Below are positions 17,923 to 27,542 of a stretch of 64,000 nt of DNA, piece after piece. Within the stretch, counting starts at the first letter, position 1. Every line of letters starts with the position of its first letter. The notes beneath the pieces were generated by a model, which was not told where the DNA came from, did no database searches, and saw only the letters and a program-made list of their open reading frames with translations. The stretch lies in NCBI RefSeq assembly GCF_016900355.1, contig NZ_JACJKA010000004.1:62001-126000 (forward strand), written 5' to 3'. The stretch is from Bacteroides mediterraneensis. Lineage in GTDB: Bacteria > Bacteroidota > Bacteroidia > Bacteroidales > Bacteroidaceae. The position numbers were made by a program, and so were the translations under genes.

Positions 17923-18327
17923 ATGGAGAATTACATCTTTGAACTGAAAATGAAGGTCCGCGACTATGAATGTGACCTGCAAGGAATCGTCAACAACGCA
18001 AATTACCAGCACTACATCGAGCATACCCGCCATGAGTTCCTGACCTCCGTCGGTGTCAGTTTCGCCCAGCTCCACGAGCAAGGCATCGACCCCGTGGTAG
18101 CCCGCCTGAACATGGCCTTCAAAACCCCGCTGACCAGCGGCGACGAGTTCATTTCCAAGCTGGCTCTCCGCAAGGAAGGCATCAAATACGTCTTTGTGCA
18201 GGACATCTACCGCCTGCCCGACCTGAAACCCGTCATCAAATCAACCGTAGAAACCGTGTGCGTCATCCACGGACGACTGGGAGACAGTCCTCTCTTCAAT
18301 GAAATCTTTGCACCTTACCTGAAATGA
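17923..18327 (+). CDS. Acyl-CoA thioesterase, 4-hydroxybenzoyl-CoA thioesterase (hot-dog) family
   Basis: A 134-residue single hot-dog domain. The catalytic region CDLQGIVNNANYQHYIEHTR contains the family pattern D-x-x-G-I-V-x-N-x-x-Y. Such enzymes hydrolyse acyl-CoA or acyl-ACP thioesters; the acyl group is not predictable. The stop overlaps the dprA start by four bases (ATGA), so the two are probably translated as a coupled pair. Confidence 0.93.
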   Translation: MENYIFELKMKVRDYECDLQGIVNNANYQHYIEHTRHEFLTSVGVSFAQLHEQGIDPVVARLNMAFKTPLTSGDEFISKLALRKEGIKYVFVQDIYRLPDLKPVIKSTVETVCVIHGRLGDSPLFNEIFAPYLK

Positions 18328-19436
18328 ACGAAAAAGAACTCCTCTGCCGTCTGGCCCTGCCCCTTCTGCCCGGCATCGGTCTGGTAAGTGCTCGCCACCT
18401 CATTCAGGCTGCCGGAAGTGCCACCATGCTTTTCGAGCATACCCGCGAACTGCCGGCCCTCATCCCCGGCCTGTCGCCCAAGATAGCTACCGCCTTCCAG
18501 CACACCGAAGTGTTCCGCGTGTGCGAGGCCGAACTGTCGTTTGCGCAGAAACACCAGATTCAATGCCTGACCGAAGACGACGAAGCTTACCCTTCCCGCC
18601 TCCGCGAATGTCCCGATGCTCCGCTCGTGCTGTTCTACAAAGGCTCGGCCAACCTGAACTGCCGCCACATCCTGAGCATCGTGGGTACGCGCAACGCCAC
18701 CGATTACGGCAAATCGCTCTGCCAGCGGTTCATGCAGGAACTCAGTACTCTGCTGCCCGACACGCTGATTGTGAGCGGACTGGCTTACGGCATTGACATT
18801 CATGCCCACCGGGAAGCTCTCTCCCGCGGCTTCGACACCGTAGCCGTACTGGCTCACGGACTGGACCGCATCTATCCCGCCGTACACCGCCGCACGGCTA
18901 CCGAGATGCTGACACAGGGCGGACTGCTCACCGAGTTCATGAGCGGCACCAATCCCGACCGGCAGAACTTCGTGAAGCGCAACCGCATCGTGGCCGGCCT
19001 CAGCGATGCCACCCTCGTGGTGGAATCCGGTCCCAAAGGAGGTTCTTTAATTACCGCGGAAATTGCCGAAAGCTACCAGCGCGACTGTTTCGCCTTTCCG
19101 GGCCGTGTGGGCGATACCTACTCCACGGGCTGCAACGTGCTGATACAAAAAAACCGCGCTGCCTTGATACAGAGCGCGGAAGACGTAGTAAAAGCCATGA
19201 ACTGGGACCATGCCCCTGTCGTGCCGCAGGTAGTCCAGCGACAGCTTTTCCCGGAACTAAGCCCCGAAGAAGAACAGGTAGTCACCCATTTAAAGAAACA
19301 CCCCGACGGCATTCAGGTCAACACACTCGTGGTGGAGACCAACATCGCCATCAACCGTATGACCAGCCTGCTGTTCAATTTAGAGATGAAGGGCGTGGTT
19401 CGTGCTTTGGCTGGAGGAGTTTACAAGTTAGCCTGA
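18324..19436 (+). CDS. dprA: DNA-processing protein DprA
   Basis: A 370-residue protein that binds single-stranded DNA and loads RecA during natural transformation; in non-competent bacteria it may act in recombination. Seen: N-terminal helix-hairpin-helix-like region (LPGIGLVSARHLI), the Rossmann-like DprA core with SIVGTRNATDYG, VSGLAYGIDIHAHREAL, GLDRIYP, FVKRNRIVAGLSDATLVVE and KGGSLITAEIA, and a C-terminal winged-helix domain (about residues 305-368). It is the second gene of a plus-strand pair and converges with the AAA ATPase gene (7-base gap). Confidence 0.97.
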   Translation: MNEKELLCRLALPLLPGIGLVSARHLIQAAGSATMLFEHTRELPALIPGLSPKIATAFQHTEVFRVCEAELSFAQKHQIQCLTEDDEAYPSRLRECPDAPLVLFYKGSANLNCRHILSIVGTRNATDYGKSLCQRFMQELSTLLPDTLIVSGLAYGIDIHAHREALSRGFDTVAVLAHGLDRIYPAVHRRTATEMLTQGGLLTEFMSGTNPDRQNFVKRNRIVAGLSDATLVVESGPKGGSLITAEIAESYQRDCFAFPGRVGDTYSTGCNVLIQKNRAALIQSAEDVVKAMNWDHAPVVPQVVQRQLFPELSPEEEQVVTHLKKHPDGIQVNTLVVETNIAINRMTSLLFNLEMKGVVRALAGGVYKLA

Positions 19437-19443
19437 GGGAGTA

Positions 19444-21054
19444 TTACATCCCCCAAACCATAATTTTCTTTCCGCCAAACGACTCCTCGCGATGCCAGAT
19501 TTTATCGTCCCAGCTCACTCCCTTATCACGATTGAAAAGGATAAAATGCCCCTCGTTGATGGTGCCGCCACACTTGTCCATATACGCTGCGGTCTGTTCC
19601 AATCCTTTACGGATGATACCTTCTTGTTCACCCCGCTTGATTTTGAGTTCCATCACCACACGTTGCATTGGGCCACCATAATGATTTGTCAGAGGTTTCG
19701 TTATCAGCAAATCCGTACGACCACGGCCAAGGCCATACTCGCGGTCAATATAACCACCACCATTCACCACACGCTGCAAGAAAGCCTGAAGCAACAGCTG
19801 TGGCCCGCTCTCCTTATAATCAAAACGTTCAATCCACGAATCCGCATTCTGACGAAAGAAATCTTGAAAATCAAGTAACAGCTTTTCCATGTTGATGCTG
19901 TTATCAGGGTTCATATACCACGCAGACTGCTGCACCAGCGTCTGCTGACGTGCCCATGTCAATTCGCGCGGAATCACCTCACGATAAATGGCATTTGCAA
20001 TACGCAGAGGCTTGTCACGCACCACTAAGCCCATATCCACCACATATTGGATGTCATCGTCTTTCAGGTGTTGCTCCACCTCTCCGTCCTCGTTGGCCAG
20101 AATCGGAGCGATTACATTTCTCACCCTCTCTTCCCGGAGTTTGTCTATCAGTATATCGATGTGCGTGTCACGACGGTAAATCAGCCGCTCCTGCGCACGA
20201 TACATCATTTCCGGTATAATCCGCACACTCCGGTCACGATTCTCACGCATGTTCATTGTCACCTCATAGCCCAACGCATTCACCAGCCACGGCTGCCCCT
20301 CTGTGGCTTCCCATATCTGCGGGAAACAAGCCTCGTCAAATACCTGGCCCGTAGCCGCCGTATGCTGCATATAAAGCTGATGAATTTCTTCACGGGAGAA
20401 ATTCCCCAAACGAAGCGATTCAGCCTTGATGTTAAACGCAGAACCACCCGTCACAATATCCTGATTCGACAACACAATCCGATAGTCACGCACATCGCGT
20501 ACCCCACACAGAATAATACTTTGCGGAAATGCCTGAGGCCGCAAGTCGTATCCACTGCGAAGCTGACGCAACACGCTCACCAGCGAATCGCCTACCAGTG
20601 CATCAATCTCGTCTATAAACAAGAGTAAGGGTTTGTCCAATTTCTGGCAAAGCAATGACAAATATTCCGTGAGCTTCACTGAAGCCGCACTATTCCGTTT
20701 CACTTGTGAAGCCAATATCTTCGGCATTTCCTCTTTCAGAATCATCTGGAGCTGAAAGCTGATGATGTCTATCACTCCATCAATCACCTCCTCCACCTGA
20801 TTTCTCATCGCCTGCCCCCCTTCCACATTGGCATACACGGCATAAAATTCCCCCTGCTTGTTGATGTAGTCACGCAAGGCCAGCAGACACGAAGTCTTCC
20901 CCGTCTGGCGTGGCGCATGAAGAATGAAATACTTGTTCTGCCGGATGAGCGACTCTATTTCCTCCAAGTCAAAGCGTGTCAGCGGGTCAATGCAGTAATG
21001 CAGCTCCGGCTTCATCGGGCCGGCCGTATTAAAAAATTTGGGAACAGGTTTCAT
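19444..21054 (-). CDS. AAA+ ATPase with C-terminal PD-(D/E)XK nuclease-like domain
   Basis: A 536-residue protein of a type found in several copies in many Bacteroidales genomes, with unknown role. Seen: Walker A variant APRQTGKTS (first glycine replaced), Walker B LLLFIDEIDALVGD, and an arginine-rich ATPase lid. In the C-terminus GRTDLLI and VVMELKIKRG form the D...ExK pattern of PD-(D/E)XK nucleases. I place the start at ATG 21054 (MKPVPKFF), 21 bases after a full -7 box; the longest frame would start at 21138 inside the upstream gene. It may act in DNA handling or defence; the sequence alone does not decide. Confidence 0.85.
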   Translation of the reverse strand: MKPVPKFFNTAGPMKPELHYCIDPLTRFDLEEIESLIRQNKYFILHAPRQTGKTSCLLALRDYINKQGEFYAVYANVEGGQAMRNQVEEVIDGVIDIISFQLQMILKEEMPKILASQVKRNSAASVKLTEYLSLLCQKLDKPLLLFIDEIDALVGDSLVSVLRQLRSGYDLRPQAFPQSIILCGVRDVRDYRIVLSNQDIVTGGSAFNIKAESLRLGNFSREEIHQLYMQHTAATGQVFDEACFPQIWEATEGQPWLVNALGYEVTMNMRENRDRSVRIIPEMMYRAQERLIYRRDTHIDILIDKLREERVRNVIAPILANEDGEVEQHLKDDDIQYVVDMGLVVRDKPLRIANAIYREVIPRELTWARQQTLVQQSAWYMNPDNSINMEKLLLDFQDFFRQNADSWIERFDYKESGPQLLLQAFLQRVVNGGGYIDREYGLGRGRTDLLITKPLTNHYGGPMQRVVMELKIKRGEQEGIIRKGLEQTAAYMDKCGGTINEGHFILFNRDKGVSWDDKIWHREESFGGKKIMVWGM

Positions 21055-21075
21055 AGGCTTTGCGTATGTATATAG

Positions 21076-21083
21076 CAAAGATA
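21076..21083 (-). promoter_or_regulatory. Predicted -7 box for the AAA ATPase gene
   Basis: The minus strand reads TATCTTTG (full consensus), 21 bases before the preferred start at 21054 and just past the stop codon of the upstream gene. It is the reason for preferring the shorter start. Confidence 0.5.
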
Positions 21084-21094
21084 CGAAAATCTGC

Positions 21095-22051
21095 TTACAG
21101 TGCCGCAATCTCCTCCCGAATCTTTGCGTAAGGCGCATCCTTCAGCAGCACCTTCTTCGAGCCGTCCAGCAGATACAGTGAAGGCATCGCTTTCAGGTCG
21201 TACAAGGCCCCCTGCTTCACCGTCTCGTGGTCACTGCCCACCGTCCATCCCTGAGGCAAATCACTCAGCGTACGCTTCCATACCTCCTGATTCCCTTCGG
21301 TGTACACCGCCAATATCGTCAGCTTCCCGGCCTTTACTGCTTCCGCCAGCAGCCCGTCGGCCACCATCTCCAGCATCGTTTCGTGACAGCTCGGGCACTC
21401 CGGATCGTAGAACACCAACAGCAGACGGTTGTTCTTTGCCCGTGTCTGTGCCAGCGACCGCTTGCTGCCATCCGGCAGGAAATACACAAAGTCCGTCGCT
21501 CTCTTCCCCGGGCAGTTCCGACTAATCAGATCCAAGCTGAACTTCAGCGAACTCTTCCGTGCCTCGTCCACGTATTCACTTTTCAACATCCGCTCCAGGA
21601 ACAAGGCATACAAGGCCTCGTTGTGGTAAGGCGAATTCGGGTTATACAGGTAGTCCTCCATCATCTGTAAGAACACCTTCCGTGCATGTTCCTGCACCTC
21701 CATTCCTTTGCAGAAACCATCCAGACTACCTTTCACTTGCTCCTCAGTGAGCGTACCGTCGGCCAGTATGGCCAAGTAATTGGCTGCCCCTTGCTCCGAT
21801 ACATTCCGGTTGTTCACCAATGCCGTATCCGCGAAGTTGAAGTTATCCCAGTAGTGCGCCATGAGATATGCTTTCCGTTCGTCCGGCTGGGTGAGCATGG
21901 TGGGGATTTCTGGAAAAGGGAACTTGGCTTCCGAGACGGCTTGAGGGTTTTCTACCGTTGCAGAAGTTTCCGCTTGCTTCTGCTTGGAAGGATTTCCGCA
22001 GGCAGAAAATAATAAGATTATAAATACCAATACTACATATCTATTTCTCAT
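21095..22051 (-). CDS. DUF5106/thioredoxin-like lipoprotein
   Basis: A 318-residue predicted lipoprotein (signal peptide ending in lipobox FSAC). The N-terminal part resembles DUF5106 (KAYLMAHYWDNFNFADTAL). The C-terminal part is a thioredoxin fold with redox motif DPECPSCHE (CPSC). Family members are thought to be periplasmic thiol-disulfide or peroxiredoxin-like proteins; the substrate is unknown. A weak -7 box (TATATTTA) lies about 20 bases upstream. It sits between the fimbrial terminator and the AAA ATPase gene. Confidence 0.85.
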   Translation of the reverse strand: MRNRYVVLVFIILLFSACGNPSKQKQAETSATVENPQAVSEAKFPFPEIPTMLTQPDERKAYLMAHYWDNFNFADTALVNNRNVSEQGAANYLAILADGTLTEEQVKGSLDGFCKGMEVQEHARKVFLQMMEDYLYNPNSPYHNEALYALFLERMLKSEYVDEARKSSLKFSLDLISRNCPGKRATDFVYFLPDGSKRSLAQTRAKNNRLLLVFYDPECPSCHETMLEMVADGLLAEAVKAGKLTILAVYTEGNQEVWKRTLSDLPQGWTVGSDHETVKQGALYDLKAMPSLYLLDGSKKVLLKDAPYAKIREEIAAL

Positions 22052-22088
22052 ACCACATAAAACCTGATTGTAAATATATTACAAAAAC

Positions 22089-22134
22089 AGCCTTCATTTC
22101 AACACTTTACTTATTTTGTGCCAAAATGAAGGCT
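22089..22134 (-). terminator. Intrinsic terminator of the fimbrial operon
   Basis: An 11-pair stem, AGCCTTCATTT (22089-22099) with AAATGAAGGCT (22124-22134), followed on the minus strand by five T residues. It lies just after the last fimbrial gene. Confidence 0.8.
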
Positions 22135-22157
22135 ATTATAGAACTTGAATTCAGATA

Positions 22158-25100
22158 CTATTTAACATCACGGACACAACGAACTTTACCAGCAATATTA
22201 TCTCCTGAAGGTTCCCACTCGCGTTTGTCTGCATTCCACCCCCATGCTACACTTGTCAATATCAAATTAATACCAGAGGTCCCAAAACCAGGTCGTTCCG
22301 CATTATAAAGAGTCTGATTGTTACTATAACTAAATTGAGTTGAAGACCAATAAGAGTCAGACCATGGGACATTGTACCCATTGTTTTCATTTAAGGACGT
22401 ATACATCAACATTAATTCACGTTGATTAGGAACACGATATCCGGGAGGACAAAGGTTACTATTGCCACCGTAATTCATCATCGATTTAAGCCCTATAGCA
22501 CTAGTACCATCATAATCCTTCCACCTCCTAGCAGTAGCACCATCTCCGTGAGGCGTAATCAACACCTCAAATGCAGTATAAGGCATATTCAGATAATCAG
22601 TACCTCGTTCATAATGTATAGGAAGCTCAAGCCCACTATCCTGCAAATCACGTTTAGCAGCATTCGACAAACGAGAAACATCAATACGATAACTTGTCCC
22701 GTACGAAGAGACTTCAGGGGTGGCTGATGTTACTTGTACATAATCAGTTGGAGTAGCATCCACATTGTCTAAGCTTATGCCTAAATAACGAATACAACGA
22801 TAAGTATAATCACGCCCTTTTGTTTCCTTATTTGTATAACTTCCATCATTATATTGTCCACGGGATGCACCTTCTTCTGCCCATATAATCCATGGAGTAG
22901 TACGGGCATCATCATAGGATCCAGAACTACTTGCCATGTGCTCCATGTAACTTCCATCTCCCTTATATAATTTAGCGGTTTGAGGCAAAGCATTTTCACC
23001 AATCCACAAATCTGTCAATTCATCAATTGAAGCTAAACACCAACGAACTTCTTCCGGATCAATCACATTATCTCCATCCAAATCACGATTACGTGTCATA
23101 CAAGCATACCAAGTATTTCGATAATTCGTATTCAATTCATGCTCGCCACCTTCTACTTCTGCTGCATCTCGACTTAAAACTGCTGTCCAACTAGTACCAT
23201 TGGTAACATAATTATTCCCCCCTTGTTGTTTGACAAAAAAGGCCAATGTATTTTTCCGGCCGTTGTTCATTGTCAAAGTATACGAAGGAATATGAGATGT
23301 AGTAGCTGCTAATGGTCCGGTTTCTAAAATACTTTCTGTCCCCCACGCAGAATTTACTTTCGAGGCATCATACATACTATAAATTGGAGTTTGTCGGAAA
23401 GTCACCACGCTATTTGACCATGAAGTATCTCCATCGGGACTATATTGTGCGCCTTTAACACATATATGCATCATTCGTTCTGAGCCATTAACCACTGCCT
23501 TCCATAATAACAAGCGTTTTGGATCTGTTATCCCAGCTACTGGAGCTTGATATTCTTCGTTACGAGGATCATAATTATACATATACTCATCTACAAAAGC
23601 GGTGACATATACCACTTCGTCACCATTCTCATCAACCTCAAAAATCGTATTATCCGTATTATCATCCTTCCGAAGTGCCTGAGTTTCCAAATGATTTATC
23701 AACTGATTCACATCACGCAGACATGCATCATCTGACAAATCGTTCAAATATTGATAATAATATGCATCCGTTGACATACGATTTTTCCATATTTCTTTTC
23801 CATTAGAAGTACCATTTCCCTCATCACTTGACGCATTTGTTTGTGTGGTTAATGTTCTCGCTCCGCCATCATATGCATCATATCCCGGAAATTTAACCAT
23901 ATTCGAATTATTAGGGCTATTAGTTGCATCCTTATTAAGCCCAAATTCTTTGTTTACGGCAAACAAAATCCACTTATAATCTTTAATACTATTTTCATTA
24001 CTAGTATGCAATTTCATACCTTTGTCAAAAGGAGTTTGGACAATCCAAGAAAGCCCCCCTCTCAATGCCTCACGCGTAAACTTAATTCGCGTACGCGCAA
24101 AATGACTATCAATAGCCTTTACCTGGTCACCAGCAATAATGACATCTCCTTCCATACCAGGACGTACCTCTTGATCAGACTCCACTTCAGCCTGATATGA
24201 ATCAATACCAGTTAATGTAATAGTATATGTGTAATGCGTGTTACGCCTTACCATATAATTATTAACATATTCCTCATTATCACAATCTGAAGCCTCTCTT
24301 GTTTCTCCTAAATGTATCGTATAGCGAGCTGAGACATTGACATACTCAGTGACTTTAGATTTATTATTCTCGCGTTCATAAGATAATTCACCTGTAATTT
24401 CCACAGAAGTAGCATGCTCAGGAGCATATACATAATTGCCTGTATTCTGCTCTGTCATTCCAGGATGAGCTGCATCTTCTTCTCCTAATTGAGATTTCTC
24501 CTCTTTTTCTCGCAGAGCATACATACTTTCTGCTGCATGTTTATCCCGTTCTGTTGCATCAATCCATTTGCCACTTCCACCTTCAGCCCCTCTAACAGGC
24601 GGAGCCACATTATTCTCAAACATATAAAAGTTAAAGGAGGATTCTGTTTCTCCCACCTTATCAAAGTTGGTGACTTTCATATCTTCAGTCATCGACTTAT
24701 AAATTATATCTGACGAATTTTCTTTTGCTTCAGCCACCCTAGCTGAAAGAGGCAACTGTTTCACTAAAAAACTTTTAGGTATAAATTTCACAGTTCCTGA
24801 GATAGCCCCATCAATCTTAGTTTTAATTTCAAACGTAATCTTGGCATCCAATCTTTTCATTTGTAATGTTACATTGCCCCCATCTGCAGTTACCTCTCCA
24901 CGTTCTGAAACAGTCACCCCTTCTTCTTTACCTAACATAAAAAAAGAGTATCTATTCAGGGTAATCCGTTCATCCGCAATTTTTACAGTCAAATCTTTTA
25001 AATCCTCTATACGATTAATCTCATCCAAAGATTTTGATAATGTAAAATTTGCATTATCGTAATTAACCAAAGCATACAATGTCTGGTTACTTCCAGACAG

Positions 25101-25433
25101 CACATTAAATCCAGACAATGTGCCTGTAAATGAATCATTTACATACGAGCCTGTCAAACCCTTCTGACTATTAAAAGCCTGTCCACCCGTTTTATCTCCA
25201 TTGCTGTTAAAAGCAAATAAATACACAGAAGATACATTATATTCTGTTTCTCCAGGCTGCTCCACACGAGACTGTATAGTTTGTGAACTTGTCGAGAAGT
25301 TTAAGGAGATTGTAGTAGGAACACCTTCTTTGACATTTCCCGTTCTCACGCCCCAATCATCATTACATGCAGATACTCCAAATAGAATGAGCAATATCAA
25401 GCATAACGAATATATTTTAGCAAATTGTTTCAT
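22158..25433 (-). CDS. Large fimbrial lipoprotein, DUF4906 family (probable tip or accessory subunit)
   Basis: A 1091-residue predicted lipoprotein (lipobox VSAC, then NDDWG). The N-terminal part resembles fimbrillin N-domains (LNFSTSSQTIQSR, SSVYLFAFNSNGD). A DUF4906-type central region follows. The C-terminus has the pattern CPPGYRVPNQRELML, YWSSTQFS and GKVRCVRDVK, typical of C-type-lectin-like/FISUMP domains, which suggests an exposed binding tip; that is inference. It is the last gene of the fimbrial run. Its DNA is visibly more AT-rich than the flanking housekeeping genes. Confidence 0.85.
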   Translation of the reverse strand: MKQFAKIYSLCLILLILFGVSACNDDWGVRTGNVKEGVPTTISLNFSTSSQTIQSRVEQPGETEYNVSSVYLFAFNSNGDKTGGQAFNSQKGLTGSYVNDSFTGTLSGFNVLSGSNQTLYALVNYDNANFTLSKSLDEINRIEDLKDLTVKIADERITLNRYSFFMLGKEEGVTVSERGEVTADGGNVTLQMKRLDAKITFEIKTKIDGAISGTVKFIPKSFLVKQLPLSARVAEAKENSSDIIYKSMTEDMKVTNFDKVGETESSFNFYMFENNVAPPVRGAEGGSGKWIDATERDKHAAESMYALREKEEKSQLGEEDAAHPGMTEQNTGNYVYAPEHATSVEITGELSYERENNKSKVTEYVNVSARYTIHLGETREASDCDNEEYVNNYMVRRNTHYTYTITLTGIDSYQAEVESDQEVRPGMEGDVIIAGDQVKAIDSHFARTRIKFTREALRGGLSWIVQTPFDKGMKLHTSNENSIKDYKWILFAVNKEFGLNKDATNSPNNSNMVKFPGYDAYDGGARTLTTQTNASSDEGNGTSNGKEIWKNRMSTDAYYYQYLNDLSDDACLRDVNQLINHLETQALRKDDNTDNTIFEVDENGDEVVYVTAFVDEYMYNYDPRNEEYQAPVAGITDPKRLLLWKAVVNGSERMMHICVKGAQYSPDGDTSWSNSVVTFRQTPIYSMYDASKVNSAWGTESILETGPLAATTSHIPSYTLTMNNGRKNTLAFFVKQQGGNNYVTNGTSWTAVLSRDAAEVEGGEHELNTNYRNTWYACMTRNRDLDGDNVIDPEEVRWCLASIDELTDLWIGENALPQTAKLYKGDGSYMEHMASSSGSYDDARTTPWIIWAEEGASRGQYNDGSYTNKETKGRDYTYRCIRYLGISLDNVDATPTDYVQVTSATPEVSSYGTSYRIDVSRLSNAAKRDLQDSGLELPIHYERGTDYLNMPYTAFEVLITPHGDGATARRWKDYDGTSAIGLKSMMNYGGNSNLCPPGYRVPNQRELMLMYTSLNENNGYNVPWSDSYWSSTQFSYSNNQTLYNAERPGFGTSGINLILTSVAWGWNADKREWEPSGDNIAGKVRCVRDVK

Positions 25434-25452
25434 ATATCAATCCTCCTTTTTC

Positions 25453-26478
25453 TTAATTAAACCCAGGAACCTCTACAGTTGCTGTACCCCAAGGCAGAAC
25501 TTCATAATCTAACATAGAAATTGTAACTTCTTTTTGTAAATCAATTGTTGCATTGATTCTTAATAAACTATTACGGGGAATCTCCGTCTGAGAAATAAAA
25601 CTTTTAGCCACACTTAGACTTTCAAACCATGCAGCAGTCAACGCTATACTAAAATCTTCAGACGTATCCACCTTTGGCTCAAACATATAGAATACAAGTA
25701 CCTTCTGAAAATTTGACATATTTGCATGCAGAGAAATGCCAGTAAATCCATTCGGCTCATCGTATTGAAGATTTGAAATAGTTGTGCCCTCAGGTAAGTT
25801 AACAGATTTCCCTTCAGCATCTGGATAATCATCAAACAAATAAGTTGCATTTGGAACAAACTTTCCAAACGTTATTGCTGATATAGGACACGGGACATTC
25901 ATCAAATTTTTAATGTTCAATTCCACCTTTATCACTGTATGTACACACGGAATTGTAAAAGTATTATTTGTCTCATTTAAATCAACTGCTATCATTCCTG
26001 TTGCCGGGACTCCATTTTCAATGTTCGAATACATTCTTGGAAAATAAGTATCAGTGGTAGTATTCTGAATGACTTTAGAAGTAAAATCAGAAGGCAAAAC
26101 CGTATTTATTCCATTCAAATAATTAAATAATCCTATACTCTTCTCATTAATCACCACATAGAACTTCTTTATACCGGCTTCCAATCCCATGATGGTCAAA
26201 GTCTTTGAGGCAGTTAATGTTCCTTCTGAAGAGTAATCTCTCCAAATATTATCAATTACCTGATTATTCTCATCTGTAATAATTATACGTAAAGTCCTAA
26301 TACCCTCTCCCTCATCAATAGCCACAGATTCACTATCTCCCACACGAGTATCGAAATTCAAAGTCACATTTACCTTCTCAGAAGAGGTATCCGATAATCT
26401 CTCCTTACCGCACGAGCACACCATCCCTGTCAGCAGCACAAGCAGGACAATTCCTAAATATCTTTCTAATTTCCTCAT
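25453..26478 (-). CDS. Minor fimbrial subunit lipoprotein
   Basis: A 341-residue lipoprotein (lipobox VCSC after a hydrophobic segment). The N-domain has the fimbrial pattern VNVTLNFDTRVG and TLRIIITDENNQVIDN, and the C-terminal end DYEVLPWGTATVEVPG resembles the terminal strand of type V pilins. It probably is a minor or accessory subunit, comparable in place to FimC/Mfa3-type genes between the anchor and the tip. I do not assign a closer family. AT-rich like the tip gene. Confidence 0.75.
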   Translation of the reverse strand: MRKLERYLGIVLLVLLTGMVCSCGKERLSDTSSEKVNVTLNFDTRVGDSESVAIDEGEGIRTLRIIITDENNQVIDNIWRDYSSEGTLTASKTLTIMGLEAGIKKFYVVINEKSIGLFNYLNGINTVLPSDFTSKVIQNTTTDTYFPRMYSNIENGVPATGMIAVDLNETNNTFTIPCVHTVIKVELNIKNLMNVPCPISAITFGKFVPNATYLFDDYPDAEGKSVNLPEGTTISNLQYDEPNGFTGISLHANMSNFQKVLVFYMFEPKVDTSEDFSIALTAAWFESLSVAKSFISQTEIPRNSLLRINATIDLQKEVTISMLDYEVLPWGTATVEVPGFN

Positions 26479-26496
26479 ACGTCTCTCTCTTTAAGG

Positions 26497-27450
26497 TTAA
26501 TTCCAGTCCGGTTGTCCATCCACAATTATCCAATCCGGAAGTTTAATTTCCACATCCACTCCATGGAACTCAATAGAGATAGGCAATTCAGCCTCTTGTT
26601 TCGTCACGTCAATGGCATCCGCATTGCGCACCAGATAATTGTACAGATTACCACGGATAAGTTCCTGGTTGGTATTCTTATCTACAAGAACCAACTCATG
26701 CTCGCAATAGTCCGCACTCAGTTCTCCCGTCTCGTCGTCCAGGCGGAAAAGGGCCAGGTTTTGTGTGCGGTAGCACTGGTTCTCACTATCGTAAACCAAA
26801 TCAGGGTAAATGGTACCTTTCTGATCCAGATTGATTTCATTTTCAAAAGAAGTCTGGGCATTCGAATGTTCGAAGCTCAGCTGATAAGATATTCCGGCAT
26901 CCTGACGCGAAGCATCCGGAGCGGGAAGGCCATGAATTTCCACATCTACTTTGATGTGTGCACTGTAAAGTGTGACTGTATCACGATACATCACTCCCTC
27001 TTGACTGGGCATCACAAACTCCTGCTGGCCCAGATAATTGTAATCATGATTGGTTACAGGTACCTCCGGGTCAGTCCATGCCGAGTCCTGTAAATAAATG
27101 TTTGCAAAATCTGTTTCGGTAGTGTGGTTTACCACCTCTGTATGGTCATAGGCATTCCCTACTGCCACCACCTTATAACGCTGTCCTGCTTTGAGTCTGA
27201 AAGACGGGACAGCCTCAAAATTAGTTAATTCGTCCTGATTGTATGAGCCGACTCCCAGTATATGGCCACTCTCATCGAAAACATACAGGTCTACCTTGCT
27301 CATATACTGGTGTAACACGTCCTTATCGCCGTCGGCGAGATACTGGAAGTAAATGGTCACATTGTCGCAATCATCCAGATCTTCTTTAATACAGCTGGTC
27401 GTCAGGACGGCAGCGAACAGCATCATTAATATGTATCTAATTGATTTCAT
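26497..27450 (-). CDS. FimB/Mfa2 family fimbrial anchor lipoprotein
   Basis: A 317-residue lipoprotein with the typical start CIKEDLDDCDN right after the lipobox (LTTSC), then FQYLADGDKD and KVDLYVFDESGHILG. FimB/Mfa2 proteins anchor the fimbrial shaft in the outer membrane and limit its length. It lies directly after the main subunit gene, separated by a 13-pair hairpin. Base composition is closer to the genome background than its two AT-rich neighbours. Confidence 0.92.
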   Translation of the reverse strand: MKSIRYILMMLFAAVLTTSCIKEDLDDCDNVTIYFQYLADGDKDVLHQYMSKVDLYVFDESGHILGVGSYNQDELTNFEAVPSFRLKAGQRYKVVAVGNAYDHTEVVNHTTETDFANIYLQDSAWTDPEVPVTNHDYNYLGQQEFVMPSQEGVMYRDTVTLYSAHIKVDVEIHGLPAPDASRQDAGISYQLSFEHSNAQTSFENEINLDQKGTIYPDLVYDSENQCYRTQNLALFRLDDETGELSADYCEHELVLVDKNTNQELIRGNLYNYLVRNADAIDVTKQEAELPISIEFHGVDVEIKLPDWIIVDGQPDWN

Positions 27451-27491
27451 TATTGTTTGTTTAAGGATTTTGTTTACTGTATGTTTGGAAT

Positions 27492-27520
27492 ATCTTGGCG
27501 GAGAATATCTCCGCCAAGAT
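27492..27520 (-). other. Intercistronic 13-pair hairpin between major pilin and anchor genes
   Basis: ATCTTGGCGGAGA (27492-27504) pairs perfectly with TCTCCGCCAAGAT (27508-27520) around a 3-base loop. No T tract follows on either strand, so it is not a normal terminator. It probably stabilises or processes the mRNA end of the major subunit, or causes partial termination, to give more shaft than anchor protein. Confidence 0.8.
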
Positions 27521-27542
27521 GAAACTTTTATTATTCAATTCA

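Noticed and set aside
21054-21138. Longer start for the AAA ATPase (from 21138).
   Set aside because: It would overlap the upstream gene by 44 bases and place the -7 box inside the coding region; homology begins after 21054.
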